DNA of 64,000 bases from a marine actinobacterium MedAcidi-G3 (GCA_000817105.1 JUEP01000005.1:62001-126000); one strand, 5' to 3'. Shown: positions 9,487-20,913, numbered from the stretch's first letter. Translations and numbers: made by a program. The notes: generated by a model not told the origin, from the sequence alone.

Positions 9487-10058
9487 GAAGGGTCTGAGGG
9501 GTCAATCCAAAGACCTGCAGAACGTCCATGCTGAGCTAGGAGTCGCAGTATTGGCGGTGTCGACATATCAAATTCAAGAGAATCCAAGAATGGCCATACA
9601 GTCACATCAGGTCCCACTGCAGCTATCCGGTCAACAAGAAGGTCATCTAAACCGGTCCCAGCTCGTATAGCTTGCTGGAGGTCGTATCCAAGCATGGTGA
9701 TTTCAACTACCCGTTGCCACAGTAACTCGCGACGTTGGGGGCTGAAACCAGACTGATGATCCAGCCCTGAAGCAACTGTCAAAACTGTGCGAATAGATTC
9801 GACCACGACTTCAGTGGGGTCAGTTCCAAGCTCAACTGGAGGCGGCGCAACTTGACCTGCCAGTTCTGCCGCAGCCGCCAAATTTCCATTAACTACTCGA
9901 CAAAGTAAATCTCCGACCGTGAACTCACTCATCGGAGGAGTCAAAGGCATGGGGAGATGTTCCCAGGCCGGCAATCGCATTCGAGCAGCAAAATCTGTAC
10001 ATGCTCGCCTATGGAGGCGGAGCAACTCACGATCAGGCGTTGAGTCCTTCATGCCCAC
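9465..10058 (-). CDS. Divergent maleylpyruvate isomerase/DinB-like protein
   Basis: Fold-like pattern (FTVGDLLCRVVNGN, RVVEITMLGYDLQQAIRAGTGLDD); overlaps the next gene by 22 nt. Confidence 0.5.
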   Translation of the reverse strand: MGMKDSTPDRELLRLHRRACTDFAARMRLPAWEHLPMPLTPPMSEFTVGDLLCRVVNGNLAAAAELAGQVAPPPVELGTDPTEVVVESIRTVLTVASGLDHQSGFSPQRRELLWQRVVEITMLGYDLQQAIRAGTGLDDLLVDRIAAVGPDVTVWPFLDSLEFDMSTPPILRLLAQHGRSAGLWIDPSDPSCGTGQC

Positions 10059-10573
10059 TCCAGTAATGAACGCCAGTCCATCAAATACTGCTCTTCCAAG
10101 TCACGCGGAGACATCTTTAGCGTTCCTTCGGAAACAGTCGCGACGAGCCGACGCACATCCGCATAGTGATGCGACTCAGCTAGACCCTCGAAAAGGCGAG
10201 AGCGTTCGGCAACTAGTGCAGCATCTGCGACAGCATCAAGAAACCCGTAAACCCGGTATGCCATCTCCAAGTCATGAACCACCGGGGCTCGACCGAAAAT
10301 GGACGCTCTTTTGAGAGCTATCTGAACACATCCACGTTCAACATCGTTCAAATGTTCATCTTCACTAATATGAAGCTGTTCTCTAAACCCACGACATAAT
10401 CTCAACGCGTAACCTTGATCGGGACCTTGGTAGCCCATAGAGCCACCACTTGGTTGAAATGATTCAAGATCTCCGGGACGCCGATTAACCCAACTTGATG
10501 GGACGACATCTGGTGACCTGTATGCAGTCGAATCTTCCGTTGGGGACAACGGTACGTGTCGGGGAGCCGCCAT
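10049..10573 (-). CDS. Conserved hypothetical protein
   Basis: 174-aa ORF, overlaps the next ORF by 10 nt on the same strand; no family recognised. Confidence 0.55.
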   Translation of the reverse strand: MAAPRHVPLSPTEDSTAYRSPDVVPSSWVNRRPGDLESFQPSGGSMGYQGPDQGYALRLCRGFREQLHISEDEHLNDVERGCVQIALKRASIFGRAPVVHDLEMAYRVYGFLDAVADAALVAERSRLFEGLAESHHYADVRRLVATVSEGTLKMSPRDLEEQYLMDWRSLLEWA

Positions 10574-10579
10574 AGGAGA

Positions 10580-12226
10580 TTAGTTTAGAGAACTATCTAC
10601 CTTCGCGCGGTGTCGGTAGAGCGCATAAATCAACGCGTCTCGAAGAGCAAGCCAAGAAGCTTCAATAATGTTTCCGGACACACCAATCGTTGTCCATGTT
10701 GCCTCTGAATCGCTACTATCCACCAAGACTCGGGTCACGGCTCCAGTTCCACGGTTTGTGTCAAGGACACGCACTTTATAATCAGTCAGATGCACCTCAG
10801 CTAGTTCGGGATAAATATCGATCACAGCATTTCTGAACGCGTTATCCAGAGCATTCACTGGGCCATCGCCCTCGCCGACGGTGATCATACGTTCGCCGCC
10901 CACATCTATCCGCAACGTCGCTTCGGTATCGAACTGCCTATCCTGACCTCGCTCAACTAGCACTCGGAACGATTCCACATTGAAATAATCAAACTGTTCG
11001 CCCGCAGCTCGTCTCATCATTAGTTCCAAAGAAGCATCAGCTACTTCGAAGTGGTAACCCTCATGTTCCAGCCGTTTCATTTCTTCCACGACCTCAACCA
11101 TTTGCTTATCTTCGATTTCGATACCCAACTGCTCGGCTTTTAATTCGACTGATGCTCGGCCTGATAAATCGCCTAGCAAGAATCTCGTGCTGTTTCCGAC
11201 CGCTATGGGGTCTACGTGCTCGTAACTGTCGGGGCGACGGGCAATGGCACTGGTGTGCAGACCAGCCTTATGAGCAAATGCTGAAGTGCCGACATATGGC
11301 TGTTGATGTTGTGGAGGCATATTCATTAATTCGGCCACATGGTGCGATACTGAGGTCAATCTCTCTATGTGATCTCTTGGCAGAGTCTCGATCCCCATCT
11401 TCAAACTCAGATTAGGCACAAGAACTGTGTTGTCACAGTTCCCCGTTCGCTCCCCGTATCCGTTGATTGTTCCCTGAACGTGCGTTGCTCCTGCAACTAC
11501 ACCTGCTACTGCATTAGCAACTGCGCAACCTGTGTCATTTTGGGTGTGCATTCCGATCTGGACACCATCGAAATGACGTACGACCTCTGCGACAATTTTC
11601 TCTACTTCGTGAGGCAATGATCCACCATTAGTGTCGCAAAGAACAAGGCAGTCGGCGCCTTGAACGGCTGCGGCTTCCAGAACCCTCAAAGAAAACTCGG
11701 GGTTGCGTTTATAGCCATCAAAAAAGTGTTCCGCATCAAAGAAGACACGAAGGCCTTCTGATTTCAAGAACTGCACGGAGTCACCCACCATTGCGACACC
11801 TTCATCCAAAGGTTGTCGCAAGGCTTCGGTGACGTGATAGTCCCAAGATTTACCGACTATGCACACAGTCGAAGTACCGGCTTGCACGAGAGAAGACAGT
11901 GTTTGATCTTCGTCCACTCGACCCCTAGGTCGACGTGTTGATCCGAAAGCTACAAGTTGAGAAGTCTTGAGTTCTAACTCACTAGTCGCGCGTTGGAAAA
12001 ATTCTTCGTCTTTGGGATTGGAGCCTGGCCATCCACCTTCAATCCAATGAACCCCGAGATAATCAAGCTGGCGAGCTACCTTCAGCTTGTCGTCGGAAGA
12101 AACCGATATGCCTTCAAACTGAACTCCATCGCGCAAGGTGGTATCAAAAATCTCGACCATTTCGGGCCAAGTCGAATCTCGAACACCTTGACGGTTCAGT
12201 GAAGGTTGCAGGCTGTCACTGGTCAT
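10580..12226 (-). CDS. cimA: (R)-citramalate synthase
   Basis: [54 protein letters not shown] and [12 protein letters not shown], characteristic of the CimA/TIGR00977 LeuA-like family. Confidence 0.92.
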   Translation of the reverse strand: MTSDSLQPSLNRQGVRDSTWPEMVEIFDTTLRDGVQFEGISVSSDDKLKVARQLDYLGVHWIEGGWPGSNPKDEEFFQRATSELELKTSQLVAFGSTRRPRGRVDEDQTLSSLVQAGTSTVCIVGKSWDYHVTEALRQPLDEGVAMVGDSVQFLKSEGLRVFFDAEHFFDGYKRNPEFSLRVLEAAAVQGADCLVLCDTNGGSLPHEVEKIVAEVVRHFDGVQIGMHTQNDTGCAVANAVAGVVAGATHVQGTINGYGERTGNCDNTVLVPNLSLKMGIETLPRDHIERLTSVSHHVAELMNMPPQHQQPYVGTSAFAHKAGLHTSAIARRPDSYEHVDPIAVGNSTRFLLGDLSGRASVELKAEQLGIEIEDKQMVEVVEEMKRLEHEGYHFEVADASLELMMRRAAGEQFDYFNVESFRVLVERGQDRQFDTEATLRIDVGGERMITVGEGDGPVNALDNAFRNAVIDIYPELAEVHLTDYKVRVLDTNRGTGAVTRVLVDSSDSEATWTTIGVSGNIIEASWLALRDALIYALYRHRAKVDSSLN

Positions 12227-13212
12227 TGAGCTACCTGAGAAATATTTTCAAGAATCGCAGACGCAATCTCGTCAGTAGTTCCTGTGCTTGGAATTCCTTC
12301 GCACGCGGCTCGCACCTTTTCTGCTGTATCTGCTTCACCTAAAAAGTCGAGCATCATCGCAGCAGACAAAACAGCTGCTGTCGGATTGGCTAGCCCCTGG
12401 CCCGCAATATCTGGAGCCGAACCATGCACAGGTTCGAAAAGCGATGGAGCCGTCCGGTCAGGATTGAGATTCGCTGAAGATGCGAGCCCTATTCCACCAG
12501 AAACCGCGCCACCAAGATCAGTCAAAATATCCCCAAACAAGTTGTCAGTAACGACAACTTCATAGCGTGTGGGGTCTTCAACGAAATAGATGCAAGCGGC
12601 ATCAACATGGTTGTAGGCGGTTTCAACGTCGGGGTATTCGGTTGCTACCTCTGCGAAAGTTCGTTCCCATAAGTCACCTGAAAACGTCAAGACGTTTGTT
12701 TTATGCACAAGTGTCAGGTGTTTTCTTGGCCGGTTTCGTGCTAACTCAAATCCGTACCGAATGCAACGCTCTGCGCCCTTTCGAGTGTTTACGGATCCTT
12801 GCGTAGCAATTTCGTGAGGGGTTCCTTTACGGAGGAAACCGCCCTCACCGGCATAGGTCCCTTCGGTGTTTTCTCTGATAACCACGAATTCGTGGCCATC
12901 AGGAAGAACAAACGGCCTCAAATTTACGTAGAGGTCGAGTTCAAAACGTGCTTTTAACAAGAGCCCCCTTTCGATTACTCCCGGTGGTACTTCAGGAGTG
13001 CCGACAGCTCCAAGCAAAATAGCGTCATAGGCGCGCAACTCAGCAAGCGTTTCATCAGGAAGGACAACGCCATCTTCCAGGTAACGAAACCCTCCCAACC
13101 GGAATTCGGTCGTGTCGAGCACCACACCCGCAGCTCTCATAACATCAAGGGCTACCGAGATTACTTCGGGCCCAATGCCGTCTCCTCCAATGACTGCAAT
13201 CTTATGAGGCAC
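12223..13212 (-). CDS. leuB: 3-isopropylmalate dehydrogenase
   Basis: [76 protein letters not shown]. Confidence 0.93.
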   Translation of the reverse strand: MPHKIAVIGGDGIGPEVISVALDVMRAAGVVLDTTEFRLGGFRYLEDGVVLPDETLAELRAYDAILLGAVGTPEVPPGVIERGLLLKARFELDLYVNLRPFVLPDGHEFVVIRENTEGTYAGEGGFLRKGTPHEIATQGSVNTRKGAERCIRYGFELARNRPRKHLTLVHKTNVLTFSGDLWERTFAEVATEYPDVETAYNHVDAACIYFVEDPTRYEVVVTDNLFGDILTDLGGAVSGGIGLASSANLNPDRTAPSLFEPVHGSAPDIAGQGLANPTAAVLSAAMMLDFLGEADTAEKVRAACEGIPSTGTTDEIASAILENISQVAQ

Positions 13213-13283
13213 TTAATTTCTCCTAGTTCAGTTTTTAGCCAAAAGTTGTAGCAAAGGCTTGTTACAGCCCCAATAAAGCCAAA

Positions 13284-13304
13284 GACCGCCCCAAAGGGAC
13301 GGTC
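13284..13304 (-). terminator. Putative attenuator terminator upstream of leuB-cimA
   Basis: Minus strand GACCGTCCC-TTT-GGGGCGGTC (9 bp including one G-U), followed by TTTGGCTTTATT. Confidence 0.75.
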
Positions 13305-13308
13305 AATA

Positions 13309-13333
13309 AGCGCACACGTTAAACGCGTGCGCT
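13309..13333 (-). promoter_or_regulatory. Leader hairpin overlapping the leader-peptide stop codon (leuB-cimA attenuator)
   Basis: Minus strand AGCGCACGCGT-TTA-ACGTGTGCGCT, an 11-bp stem with one G-U. Confidence 0.75.
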
Positions 13334-13379
13334 ACGAAATAATAATGATGGCGTTCAGGTTTTCCCTCACACCCTCCAT
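13332..13379 (-). CDS. Putative leader peptide MEGVRENLNAIIIIS
   Basis: ATG GAG GGT GTG AGG GAA AAC CTG AAC GCC ATC ATT ATT ATT TCG TAG; four consecutive Ile codons next to the hairpin/terminator pair upstream of leuB-cimA. Confidence 0.72.
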   Translation of the reverse strand: MEGVRENLNAIIIIS

Positions 13380-13479
13380 TGTCGGCAACTTAAGGCGCTG
13401 CGTCAAACTGATTATTTGAGTTCAACGAGAAACTTGGTCTTCAGTTCATACCTCAACTTCAATTGGGTACGATTTAGCT

Positions 13480-13947
13480 GTGGCCGAATTACACCATCTC
13501 TCTCCTGAAGCTCATGCTCGTCTAGCTACCGAGCTTAGGGATCTGACCACCCGTGGTCGTATTGAGATCGCCGACAAGATCGAAGTGGCACGGTTGCTCG
13601 GTGACCTCTCAGAAAATGGTGACTATCACGCAGCTAAAGAAGAACAAGGAAAAATGGAAGGACGAATTCTTCGTCTTTCTTCAGTGCTAGAGAATTGCGA
13701 GATTGTTGAGCAAGCATCAAACGACTCAGTTACTCCAGGAGTTGTTGTGGAAATCCGTTTCCAAGGCGACGACACAACAGAAAAGTATCTCTTTGGTTCT
13801 ATCGAAGAACGGCGTGACGGCTTGGAAATCATTTCTCCGGGTTCTCCTATGGGCCAAGCTCTTGAGGGTGGCACAGTTGGCGATGTAGTGGAATATGAAG
13901 CGGGGGCGGGCTCGTTATCTGTCGAGATCGTCTCGATAGAGGTATAA
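13480..13947 (+). CDS. greA: Transcription elongation factor GreA
   Basis: GTG start; LGDLSENGDYHAAKEEQGKMEGRILRLSSVLENCEIV and SPMGQALEGGTVGDVVEYE. Confidence 0.93.
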   Translation: MAELHHLSPEAHARLATELRDLTTRGRIEIADKIEVARLLGDLSENGDYHAAKEEQGKMEGRILRLSSVLENCEIVEQASNDSVTPGVVVEIRFQGDDTTEKYLFGSIEERRDGLEIISPGSPMGQALEGGTVGDVVEYEAGAGSLSVEIVSIEV

Positions 13948-13956
13948 CGATTTTTC

Positions 13957-14883
13957 ATGAGCGGAGACGCGGCAATTGCCCCAAGAGAAGCGTCACAACG
14001 AGACGATCAACAAAATCGCTTAGTCCTACCCCGAGGTCGACACTATGACCTGCCAGGACGCGGACGCACTTTTGCCCGAGTGGTCGAAGCTCCTCCGGGC
14101 GCTCCAACTCTGCTCCTACTTCACGGTTGGACAGCAACAGCAGACCTGAATTGGTACAGCAGCTATTCAGCACTAGAGGGCAAGTTTGGCTTGGTGGCCC
14201 TCGATCACCGAGGTCATGGACGAGGTATTCGTTCTCGAACTCCGTTCCGTTTAACCGATTGCGCTGACGACGCCGTGGCCCTCCTAGACGAACTTGGGGT
14301 AGAGAATGTCGTCGCTGTCGGGTATTCAATGGGTGGACCCATAGCTCAACTCATCTGGCGACGGCACCCGAAACGAGTTTTAGGACTTGTGCTGTGCGCC
14401 ACGGCTGCCTCATTCAGCACGACGAAGCAGGACCACGTCAGGTTTGCGATGATCGGGACTTTGGCTCAGGCAGCCAAAGTAATTCCTAGAGCGCTGCGAC
14501 AGCTAATCGGCAGTCAGCTCCTCACAGGGAAATCGGGCAAAGACCTCCGTCAGTGGGCTATCGGCGAGTTGCGCCGTCATGATCCTCTGCGACTCATTCA
14601 GGCTGGTCATCGAATCGGATTGTTCGATAGCCGACGTTGGCTTCGCACAATTGATGTTCCTGTCTCAGCGGTGGTAACTACCAATGACGAGGTTGTCCCT
14701 GTCTCACGACAACGAGAAATGCTCGAAGTGATTCCGGGAGCAACTGGACACGAAGTCGACGGGAGTCACACAGTTTGTGCCGGACAGCCAGAGGTATTTC
14801 GAGAAGCACTTTTATTAGCAATCGGTGATGTCATAGCAAAGTCCAACTGGACCAAGGTCGAGCCGACTGACACAGTGAAGTAA
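13957..14883 (+). CDS. Alpha/beta hydrolase
   Basis: LLLHGWTATADLNWYSSY, LVALDHRGHGRG, VVAVGYSMGGPIAQLIWRRHP nucleophile elbow. Confidence 0.88.
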   Translation: MSGDAAIAPREASQRDDQQNRLVLPRGRHYDLPGRGRTFARVVEAPPGAPTLLLLHGWTATADLNWYSSYSALEGKFGLVALDHRGHGRGIRSRTPFRLTDCADDAVALLDELGVENVVAVGYSMGGPIAQLIWRRHPKRVLGLVLCATAASFSTTKQDHVRFAMIGTLAQAAKVIPRALRQLIGSQLLTGKSGKDLRQWAIGELRRHDPLRLIQAGHRIGLFDSRRWLRTIDVPVSAVVTTNDEVVPVSRQREMLEVIPGATGHEVDGSHTVCAGQPEVFREALLLAIGDVIAKSNWTKVEPTDTVK

Positions 14884-14922
14884 TGCCCTTGTGGCGAAAT
14901 AGCACGAAACAAAAGGATATTG

Positions 14923-16326
14923 ATGTCCGGTAAGACTCTTAGCGAAAAAGTTTGGGAGCGTCACGTAGTACGCAGTGGCGATGGTTTGCCTGACCTCCTG
15001 TATATAGATCTTCATCTAATACATGAAGTGACATCTCCTCAAGCTTTCGATGGGTTGCGAATAAACGGCAGGCGGGTTCGCAGGCCGGATCTGACGGTAG
15101 CTACCGAAGATCACAACGTTCCTACCGAAGATATTCACCTGCCGATCGCCGACGAAGTCAGCAGGAAGCAAGTCGAAGTGTTAAGAACGAACTGCGAGGA
15201 GTTCGGCATACAGCTATATCCAATGGGACATCCCGGTCAGGGAATCGTTCATGTAATAGGGCCTGAAAAGGGTCTTACCTTGCCCGGTATGACTGTCGTG
15301 TGTGGAGATAGCCACACTTCAACACACGGGGCATTCGGCGCCTTGGCGTTTGGAATCGGCACATCCGAGGTCGAACATGTTCTGGCAAGCCAAACACTCC
15401 CTCAGAGCCGACCTGGAACAATGGCAATCAATGTTGAAGGTGATGCGCCAAGCGGGGTAACGGCAAAAGACATTGTTCTAGCAATTATTGGTCGAATAGG
15501 CACTGGTGGCGGGATAGGCCACATCATTGAATACCGCGGTTCAGCGATACGCGAGCTGTCTATGGAAGGTCGAATGACTGTGTGCAACATGTCAATCGAA
15601 GCAGGTGCCAAGGCGGGGCTCATTGCGCCGGACGAAGTGACTTTTAACTATCTAGAAGGTAGACCACACGCTCCTACTGGAAGAGATTGGGAAGACGCTG
15701 TAGCAGACTGGGGCGGCCTGACAACTGATGATGAAGCAGTGTTTGATCAGTCAGTGGACATTGACGCAAGCCAACTCGAACCACACGTCACTTGGGGCAC
15801 GAACCCTGCGCACGTAATACCAATCAGCGCTCCAATTCCGGGACCAGATTCTTACTCAGATCCGGTGGAGGCCGGGACGGCCGAACGTGCACTCGAATAC
15901 ATGGGTCTAACCGCAGGCGAGAAGCTAAGCGACGTTTCTTTAGACACAGTATTTATTGGGTCTTGCACCAATTCCAGGATCGAAGATCTTCGTCTAGCCG
16001 CCGAGGTAGCCCAGGGCAGAAAAGTGAAACAAGGAGTCCGAACTCTCGTAGTTCCCGGGTCGTTCGAAGTTAAAACTCAGGCTGAAGCTGAAGGACTTGA
16101 TCGAGTATTCAAAGAAGCTGGTTTTGACTGGAGAGAACCCGGATGTTCAATGTGTTTAGCCATGAATCCAGACAAGCTGCAGCCGGGCGAAAGATCCGCA
16201 TCAACTTCAAACCGCAATTTCGAAGGTAGGCAAGGTCGTGGAGGAAGAACTCACCTAGTGTCACCGGCGGTAGCGGCTGCAAGCGCCATAGCCGGAACGT
16301 TTGTAACTCCCGAAGATTTGGACTGA
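14923..16326 (+). CDS. leuC: 3-isopropylmalate dehydratase large subunit
   Basis: [81 protein letters not shown] at 14923 preferred to the TTG at 14920. Confidence 0.95.
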   Translation: MSGKTLSEKVWERHVVRSGDGLPDLLYIDLHLIHEVTSPQAFDGLRINGRRVRRPDLTVATEDHNVPTEDIHLPIADEVSRKQVEVLRTNCEEFGIQLYPMGHPGQGIVHVIGPEKGLTLPGMTVVCGDSHTSTHGAFGALAFGIGTSEVEHVLASQTLPQSRPGTMAINVEGDAPSGVTAKDIVLAIIGRIGTGGGIGHIIEYRGSAIRELSMEGRMTVCNMSIEAGAKAGLIAPDEVTFNYLEGRPHAPTGRDWEDAVADWGGLTTDDEAVFDQSVDIDASQLEPHVTWGTNPAHVIPISAPIPGPDSYSDPVEAGTAERALEYMGLTAGEKLSDVSLDTVFIGSCTNSRIEDLRLAAEVAQGRKVKQGVRTLVVPGSFEVKTQAEAEGLDRVFKEAGFDWREPGCSMCLAMNPDKLQPGERSASTSNRNFEGRQGRGGRTHLVSPAVAAASAIAGTFVTPEDLD

Positions 16327-16339
16327 AAGAGGAATAACT

Positions 16340-16930
16340 ATGCAAGCAGTTCGAGTACACGAGGGACGCGCCGTGCCCCTAGACCGCAGTGACGTCGACA
16401 CGGATCAAATCATCCCTAGCGACTGGTTAAAGCGAGTTGAACGAACAGGGTTCGGAAAAGGCTTATTTTCGGAATGGAGGGATGAACGAGATTTCATCCT
16501 CAACGACGAAGATTACGTTGGTGCCTCGATCTTGGTTGCAGGTTCCAACTTTGGAACAGGTTCTTCGCGCGAACATGCTGTCTGGGCCCTTATGGATTAC
16601 GGCTTCATGGCCGTTATATCTCCTCGTTTTGGCGATATTTTCAAAAATAATGCCACGAAGAACGGCCTCATTCCATGCCAGATTAGCGAAAACGGTGCTT
16701 CTAAATTGCGGGAGGCTCTCCATCAAGACCCGGGTCTAGCTGTAACGGTTGATGTTGAAAGGCTAAAAGTGCTAGTCCCAGCTATCGGACTGGAGGAAGA
16801 CTTCCCAATGGACGACGCAACACGAGAACGTTTCCTTGAAGGACTCGACGACATAGGAATTACTCTCAGAAGCGAAGGTTCGATCGATGGCTATGAGAAA
16901 AATCGGTCAGGTTGGCTTCCCAGTACTTGA
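16340..16930 (+). CDS. leuD: 3-isopropylmalate dehydratase small subunit
   Basis: RSDVDTDQIIPSDWLKRVERTGFGKGLF, NFGTGSSREHAVWALMDYGF, FGDIFKNNATKNGLIP. Confidence 0.95.
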   Translation: MQAVRVHEGRAVPLDRSDVDTDQIIPSDWLKRVERTGFGKGLFSEWRDERDFILNDEDYVGASILVAGSNFGTGSSREHAVWALMDYGFMAVISPRFGDIFKNNATKNGLIPCQISENGASKLREALHQDPGLAVTVDVERLKVLVPAIGLEEDFPMDDATRERFLEGLDDIGITLRSEGSIDGYEKNRSGWLPST

Positions 16931-16955
16931 GCGCCACAGTCTTTTATTAGATCAA

Positions 16956-18524
16956 CTATTCAAGCGCTACCACTGAGGCCGACTGAATTCCTGCTTCCGA
17001 TCGAAGATCTTCCAAAGTCGCTTCAGCTATCGAATGGTCTGATGCCAATGCCATCAAAGCATGGTCTCCGACGCCGTCACGTCCTAGACCCATGAACGAG
17101 ATATTTACATCAGCGCCACCCAAAATAGTCCCAACAGTGCCGATCATTCCCGGACGGTCATCATTTCGAATCACCAAGATGTGCTTCGCTAGAGGCACTT
17201 CCACCGAGTGGTCGTCAATCATCACGATGCGAGGCTCGTTTCCCGAGCGAATGAGGGTCCCAGCCACTGCATGAGAGCCTCCACGCACTTCAACAAGGTT
17301 GCGAAACTCTCCGGCATCGCGAGATCCCGAGTCACTCACCTGGACTCCTAATTCATCTGCGCGTTGGAACGCATTAACGAATGTGACAGGTCCATCGCAA
17401 GCCTTATTCAAGATCCCGCGCAGTACAGAAAGAACCAGAATCTTTGTTTCATAACCACTTATCTCACCCGCGACTTTGACTTCAATCTCGGTGGGGAGCT
17501 CACCAACCAATCCACTGAAGAAAGCTCCGAGTCTTTCCGCGATCCCAAGATACGGACGAAGCGCGTCAGATGCCTCGTCAGCTGCAATATTGACAGCGAA
17601 AGGCACAAAGTCGCCATCAAGGGCCAGGGCTACTTGCTCCGCAATCGTCAGGCCAGCTCGATCTTGAGCTTCATTAGTGCTTGCCCCTAGGTGCGGCGTG
17701 ACTAAAACGTCGGCTCGACCAAACAATGGCGAATCTAGCTTAGGTTCAGTATCAAAAACATCCAGAGCAGCTCCCGCAAGTTGCCCCTTACTCAAAGCAT
17801 CAACGAGGTCGTTTTCCACAATCACCCCACCCCGAGCGGCATTCACCAGAAAAGCGCCGCTCTTAAATTTCGAGAACCGTGAGGCATCGAACAAACCAAC
17901 CGTCTCTTCAGTCTTAGGCAAATGAACAGTTACAAAATCTGATCGACCCAATAGTTCGTCAAGTTCCACCATTTCTGCGTTGACTTCACGCGCCGACTCG
18001 GGGCTAACAAATGGATCGAATGCAAGAATTTGCATATCAAAACCACTAAGTCGCTTTGCTACCAGCCTTCCCACTCGACCAAGGCCCACAATTCCAACTG
18101 TCTTATTAAGTAACTCAACTCCAGTCCAGAGACTGCGTTCCCAGCGCCCCTCAGCCAAAGCACCATGAGCTTGCGCAACATTGCGCGCAAGCGCCAGCAA
18201 CAAGCCCACCGAGTGCTCTGCCGCGGATACAACATTGGACTCAGGAGCGTTACAAACCAAAATTCCTCGAGCAGTGGCGGCGCTCGTGTCGACGTTATCC
18301 AGACCGACTCCAGCTCGACCTACGACTTGCAACTTATTCGCGACCTCCAGAAGTTGAGCGTCAACCTGAGTCGCCGAGCGAACAATCAGTGCATCAACTT
18401 CGGAAATATACGAACGCAGATCTGCAGCGGACAGATCTAAGCGAACTTGAACATCGTGACCTCGAGCTTGAAGAAGATCTAAACCACTTTCAGCGAGTTC
18501 TTCTGTTACTAATACCTTGCCCAT
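16956..18524 (-). CDS. serA: D-3-phosphoglycerate dehydrogenase
   Basis: VGRAGVGLDNVDTSAATARGI, TVGIVGLGRVGRLVAKRL, VTPHLGASTNEAQDRAG, C-terminal ACT-like domain. Start taken at MGKVLVTEE. Confidence 0.93.
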   Translation of the reverse strand: MGKVLVTEELAESGLDLLQARGHDVQVRLDLSAADLRSYISEVDALIVRSATQVDAQLLEVANKLQVVGRAGVGLDNVDTSAATARGILVCNAPESNVVSAAEHSVGLLLALARNVAQAHGALAEGRWERSLWTGVELLNKTVGIVGLGRVGRLVAKRLSGFDMQILAFDPFVSPESAREVNAEMVELDELLGRSDFVTVHLPKTEETVGLFDASRFSKFKSGAFLVNAARGGVIVENDLVDALSKGQLAGAALDVFDTEPKLDSPLFGRADVLVTPHLGASTNEAQDRAGLTIAEQVALALDGDFVPFAVNIAADEASDALRPYLGIAERLGAFFSGLVGELPTEIEVKVAGEISGYETKILVLSVLRGILNKACDGPVTFVNAFQRADELGVQVSDSGSRDAGEFRNLVEVRGGSHAVAGTLIRSGNEPRIVMIDDHSVEVPLAKHILVIRNDDRPGMIGTVGTILGGADVNISFMGLGRDGVGDHALMALASDHSIAEATLEDLRSEAGIQSASVVALE

Positions 18525-18525
18525 G

Positions 18526-19722
18526 TCAGTTAGCAACCACTTCGCCTAGTCGACCTATGCCGTCTATTAAGTCATCTATTCCTAAGGCAAACGAAAATCG
18601 AGCGTACCCAGGGGCCCCAAAGGCCTCACCGGGCACAAAGGCTACTTTCGCCTCTTCCAAGACAACTGTTGCTAAATCCAAAGTCGAGGCAACTTTCCGT
18701 CCTGCTATATCTCGACCTAACAAGCCCACCAGTGACGGGAACGCGTAGAACGCGCCTTCAGGTTCAAGACAATCCACTCCTTCGATGTCATTCAACATTT
18801 TGTGGATAGTGACTCTTCGTTCGTTAAACGCCTCACGCATCGTCGCCACATCCTCAAGACCTCCATTCAGAGCTGCCGCAGCTGCCACTTGAGCAATATT
18901 GCAGACATTTGAAGTGGCGTGACTCTGCATATTTGACGCCGCCCTTATCACGTCAACCGGACCGGCCATCCAACCGACACGCCATCCTGTCATCGCATAT
19001 GTCTTAGCCACTCCGTTCAAGACGATGCATCGATCCAAGATCTCGGGTACCAGAACAGGCATCGAATAGTGTTGTGTTTCTCCATAAACAAGGTGCTCAT
19101 ATATTTCGTCAGTAATTACCCATATTCCTTTATCTGCGGCCCATTGTCCGATTGCTTCGATCTCTTCTTTGGAATACACAGCGCCCGTGGGGTTGCTGGG
19201 TGAAACAAAGACAAGAGCCTTAGTTTTTGGGCTCATTGCATTCTCAAGTTGTTCGACACTCACCCGGAAGCCTTGGTCTGAGCCAGCCAGGACCTCGACT
19301 GGAACCCCGCCAAACATGCGAATCGATTCGGGATAGGTAGTCCAGTACGGGGCTGGAAGAATTACTTCGTCTCCAGGATCGATCAGACTCATCATCGTAT
19401 TAAAGACAGCTTGTTTCCCGCCATTAGTCACTAGGAATTGGGTTGGGTCAAGATTTAAACCAGAATCACGAATCGTTTTTTGGGACAGTGCCTCTTTCAA
19501 TTCTGGAAGCCCACCCGCTGGTGAATAACGGTGATGCTTGGTTTCTCTGCAGGCTTGCACCGCTGCCTCAACTATGTGGGCTGGAGTCGCGAAATCAGGC
19601 TCTCCGGCCCCAAATCCGATGACGTTCTCTCCCTGCGCTTTTAGGGCTTTCGCCTTCGAGTCAACTGCAAGAGTGGCGGATTCGGCGATCTGTCCAACAG
19701 CGGACGAAACTCGGTTATTCAC
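18526..19722 (-). CDS. Class I/II pyridoxal-phosphate aminotransferase (aspartate aminotransferase-like)
   Basis: [34 protein letters not shown] (PLP lysine), YARFSFALG. Confidence 0.9.
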   Translation of the reverse strand: MNNRVSSAVGQIAESATLAVDSKAKALKAQGENVIGFGAGEPDFATPAHIVEAAVQACRETKHHRYSPAGGLPELKEALSQKTIRDSGLNLDPTQFLVTNGGKQAVFNTMMSLIDPGDEVILPAPYWTTYPESIRMFGGVPVEVLAGSDQGFRVSVEQLENAMSPKTKALVFVSPSNPTGAVYSKEEIEAIGQWAADKGIWVITDEIYEHLVYGETQHYSMPVLVPEILDRCIVLNGVAKTYAMTGWRVGWMAGPVDVIRAASNMQSHATSNVCNIAQVAAAAALNGGLEDVATMREAFNERRVTIHKMLNDIEGVDCLEPEGAFYAFPSLVGLLGRDIAGRKVASTLDLATVVLEEAKVAFVPGEAFGAPGYARFSFALGIDDLIDGIGRLGEVVAN

Positions 19723-19782
19723 GGATAAGCTCCTACGGTCTTGGGGCCTAACTCGAATGGCCCACCGACATAGTGACAGGCC

Positions 19783-20901
19783 ATGAGCGCTACTGAAAAT
19801 TCAATTTCTCTTCCCGCCGAAATACTTCCTAAAGATGGGCGGTTCGGGTCGGGTCCCTCAAAAGTTCGGGAAGAAGCTGTCAATGCCCTTTTAGCGGCGG
19901 CTCCTACATATCTGGGCACTAGCCACAGACAAAACACAGTTAAGTATCATGTCTCTCGCCTTCGCAGAGGTCTTTCTAGTTTGTTTCAATTACCGACGGA
20001 CTGGGAGATCATTTTGGGAAATGGCGGCACGACTTTGTTTTGGGATGCTGCGTCTTTTGGCCTAATTAACTCTTCAAGCCAACATTTGGATTTCGGCGAG
20101 TTCTCATCGAAATTTGCGACAGTTGTGCAAAAGGCTCCTCATCTCGATGAACCAGAGGTAATCAGAAGCGAACCTGGTACTTGTCCTTCTCCAACTGCTT
20201 CGACCGTAGACACTTACGCGCTAACCCACAACGAGACTTCTACTGGTGTAACTGCGCCCTTGAACCGTCCTGCCAAGGAAGGTTTGGTGCTGGTAGACGC
20301 TACTTCTGCCGCTGGAGCTATTTCGTGGAACCCAAGTGAAGTTGATTGCTATTACTTCGCCCCACAGAAGGCCCTCGCGTCCGAAGGGGGCCTGTGGTTG
20401 GCAGCTTGTTCGCCTGCAGCCATCGAAAGAATCGAAAAGATATCTTCTGGCGATCGTTGGACTCCTGCAGGCCTTGATCTAGGTATAGCGCTTTCAAACT
20501 CTCGACAAGACCAGACCTACAACACTCCAAGCCTCGCAACGATCTTTCTTGCTGCAGAAATGGTCGAATGGATAAATAACTCAGGTGGCCTTTCCTGGGC
20601 TGAACAACGATGCTTGCAGAGCAGCGGAATTATTTACCAATGGGCTTCCGACCGCTCTTTCGCACAACCATTCGTAACAGAGGCAGATAAACGATCTCCA
20701 GTTGTTTGCACCATTGATTTGGAAGGGGTGGACGCAGATACAATAGCTACAGTTCTCAGAGCAAACGGCATAGTTGATACCGAGTCCTACAGGAAGCTCG
20801 GGAGAAATCAATTGCGACTAGCTACCTTTCCTGCAGTAGAACCCGCTGATGTCGAGGCATTGTGTGCCTGCATAGACTTCATAGTGGACGCTTTGGATTA
20901 G
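19783..20901 (+). CDS. serC: Phosphoserine aminotransferase
   Basis: [59 protein letters not shown]; divergent from the aminotransferase-serA pair. Confidence 0.88.
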   Translation: MSATENSISLPAEILPKDGRFGSGPSKVREEAVNALLAAAPTYLGTSHRQNTVKYHVSRLRRGLSSLFQLPTDWEIILGNGGTTLFWDAASFGLINSSSQHLDFGEFSSKFATVVQKAPHLDEPEVIRSEPGTCPSPTASTVDTYALTHNETSTGVTAPLNRPAKEGLVLVDATSAAGAISWNPSEVDCYYFAPQKALASEGGLWLAACSPAAIERIEKISSGDRWTPAGLDLGIALSNSRQDQTYNTPSLATIFLAAEMVEWINNSGGLSWAEQRCLQSSGIIYQWASDRSFAQPFVTEADKRSPVVCTIDLEGVDADTIATVLRANGIVDTESYRKLGRNQLRLATFPAVEPADVEALCACIDFIVDALD

Positions 20902-20913
20902 CTAACGTTTGAC

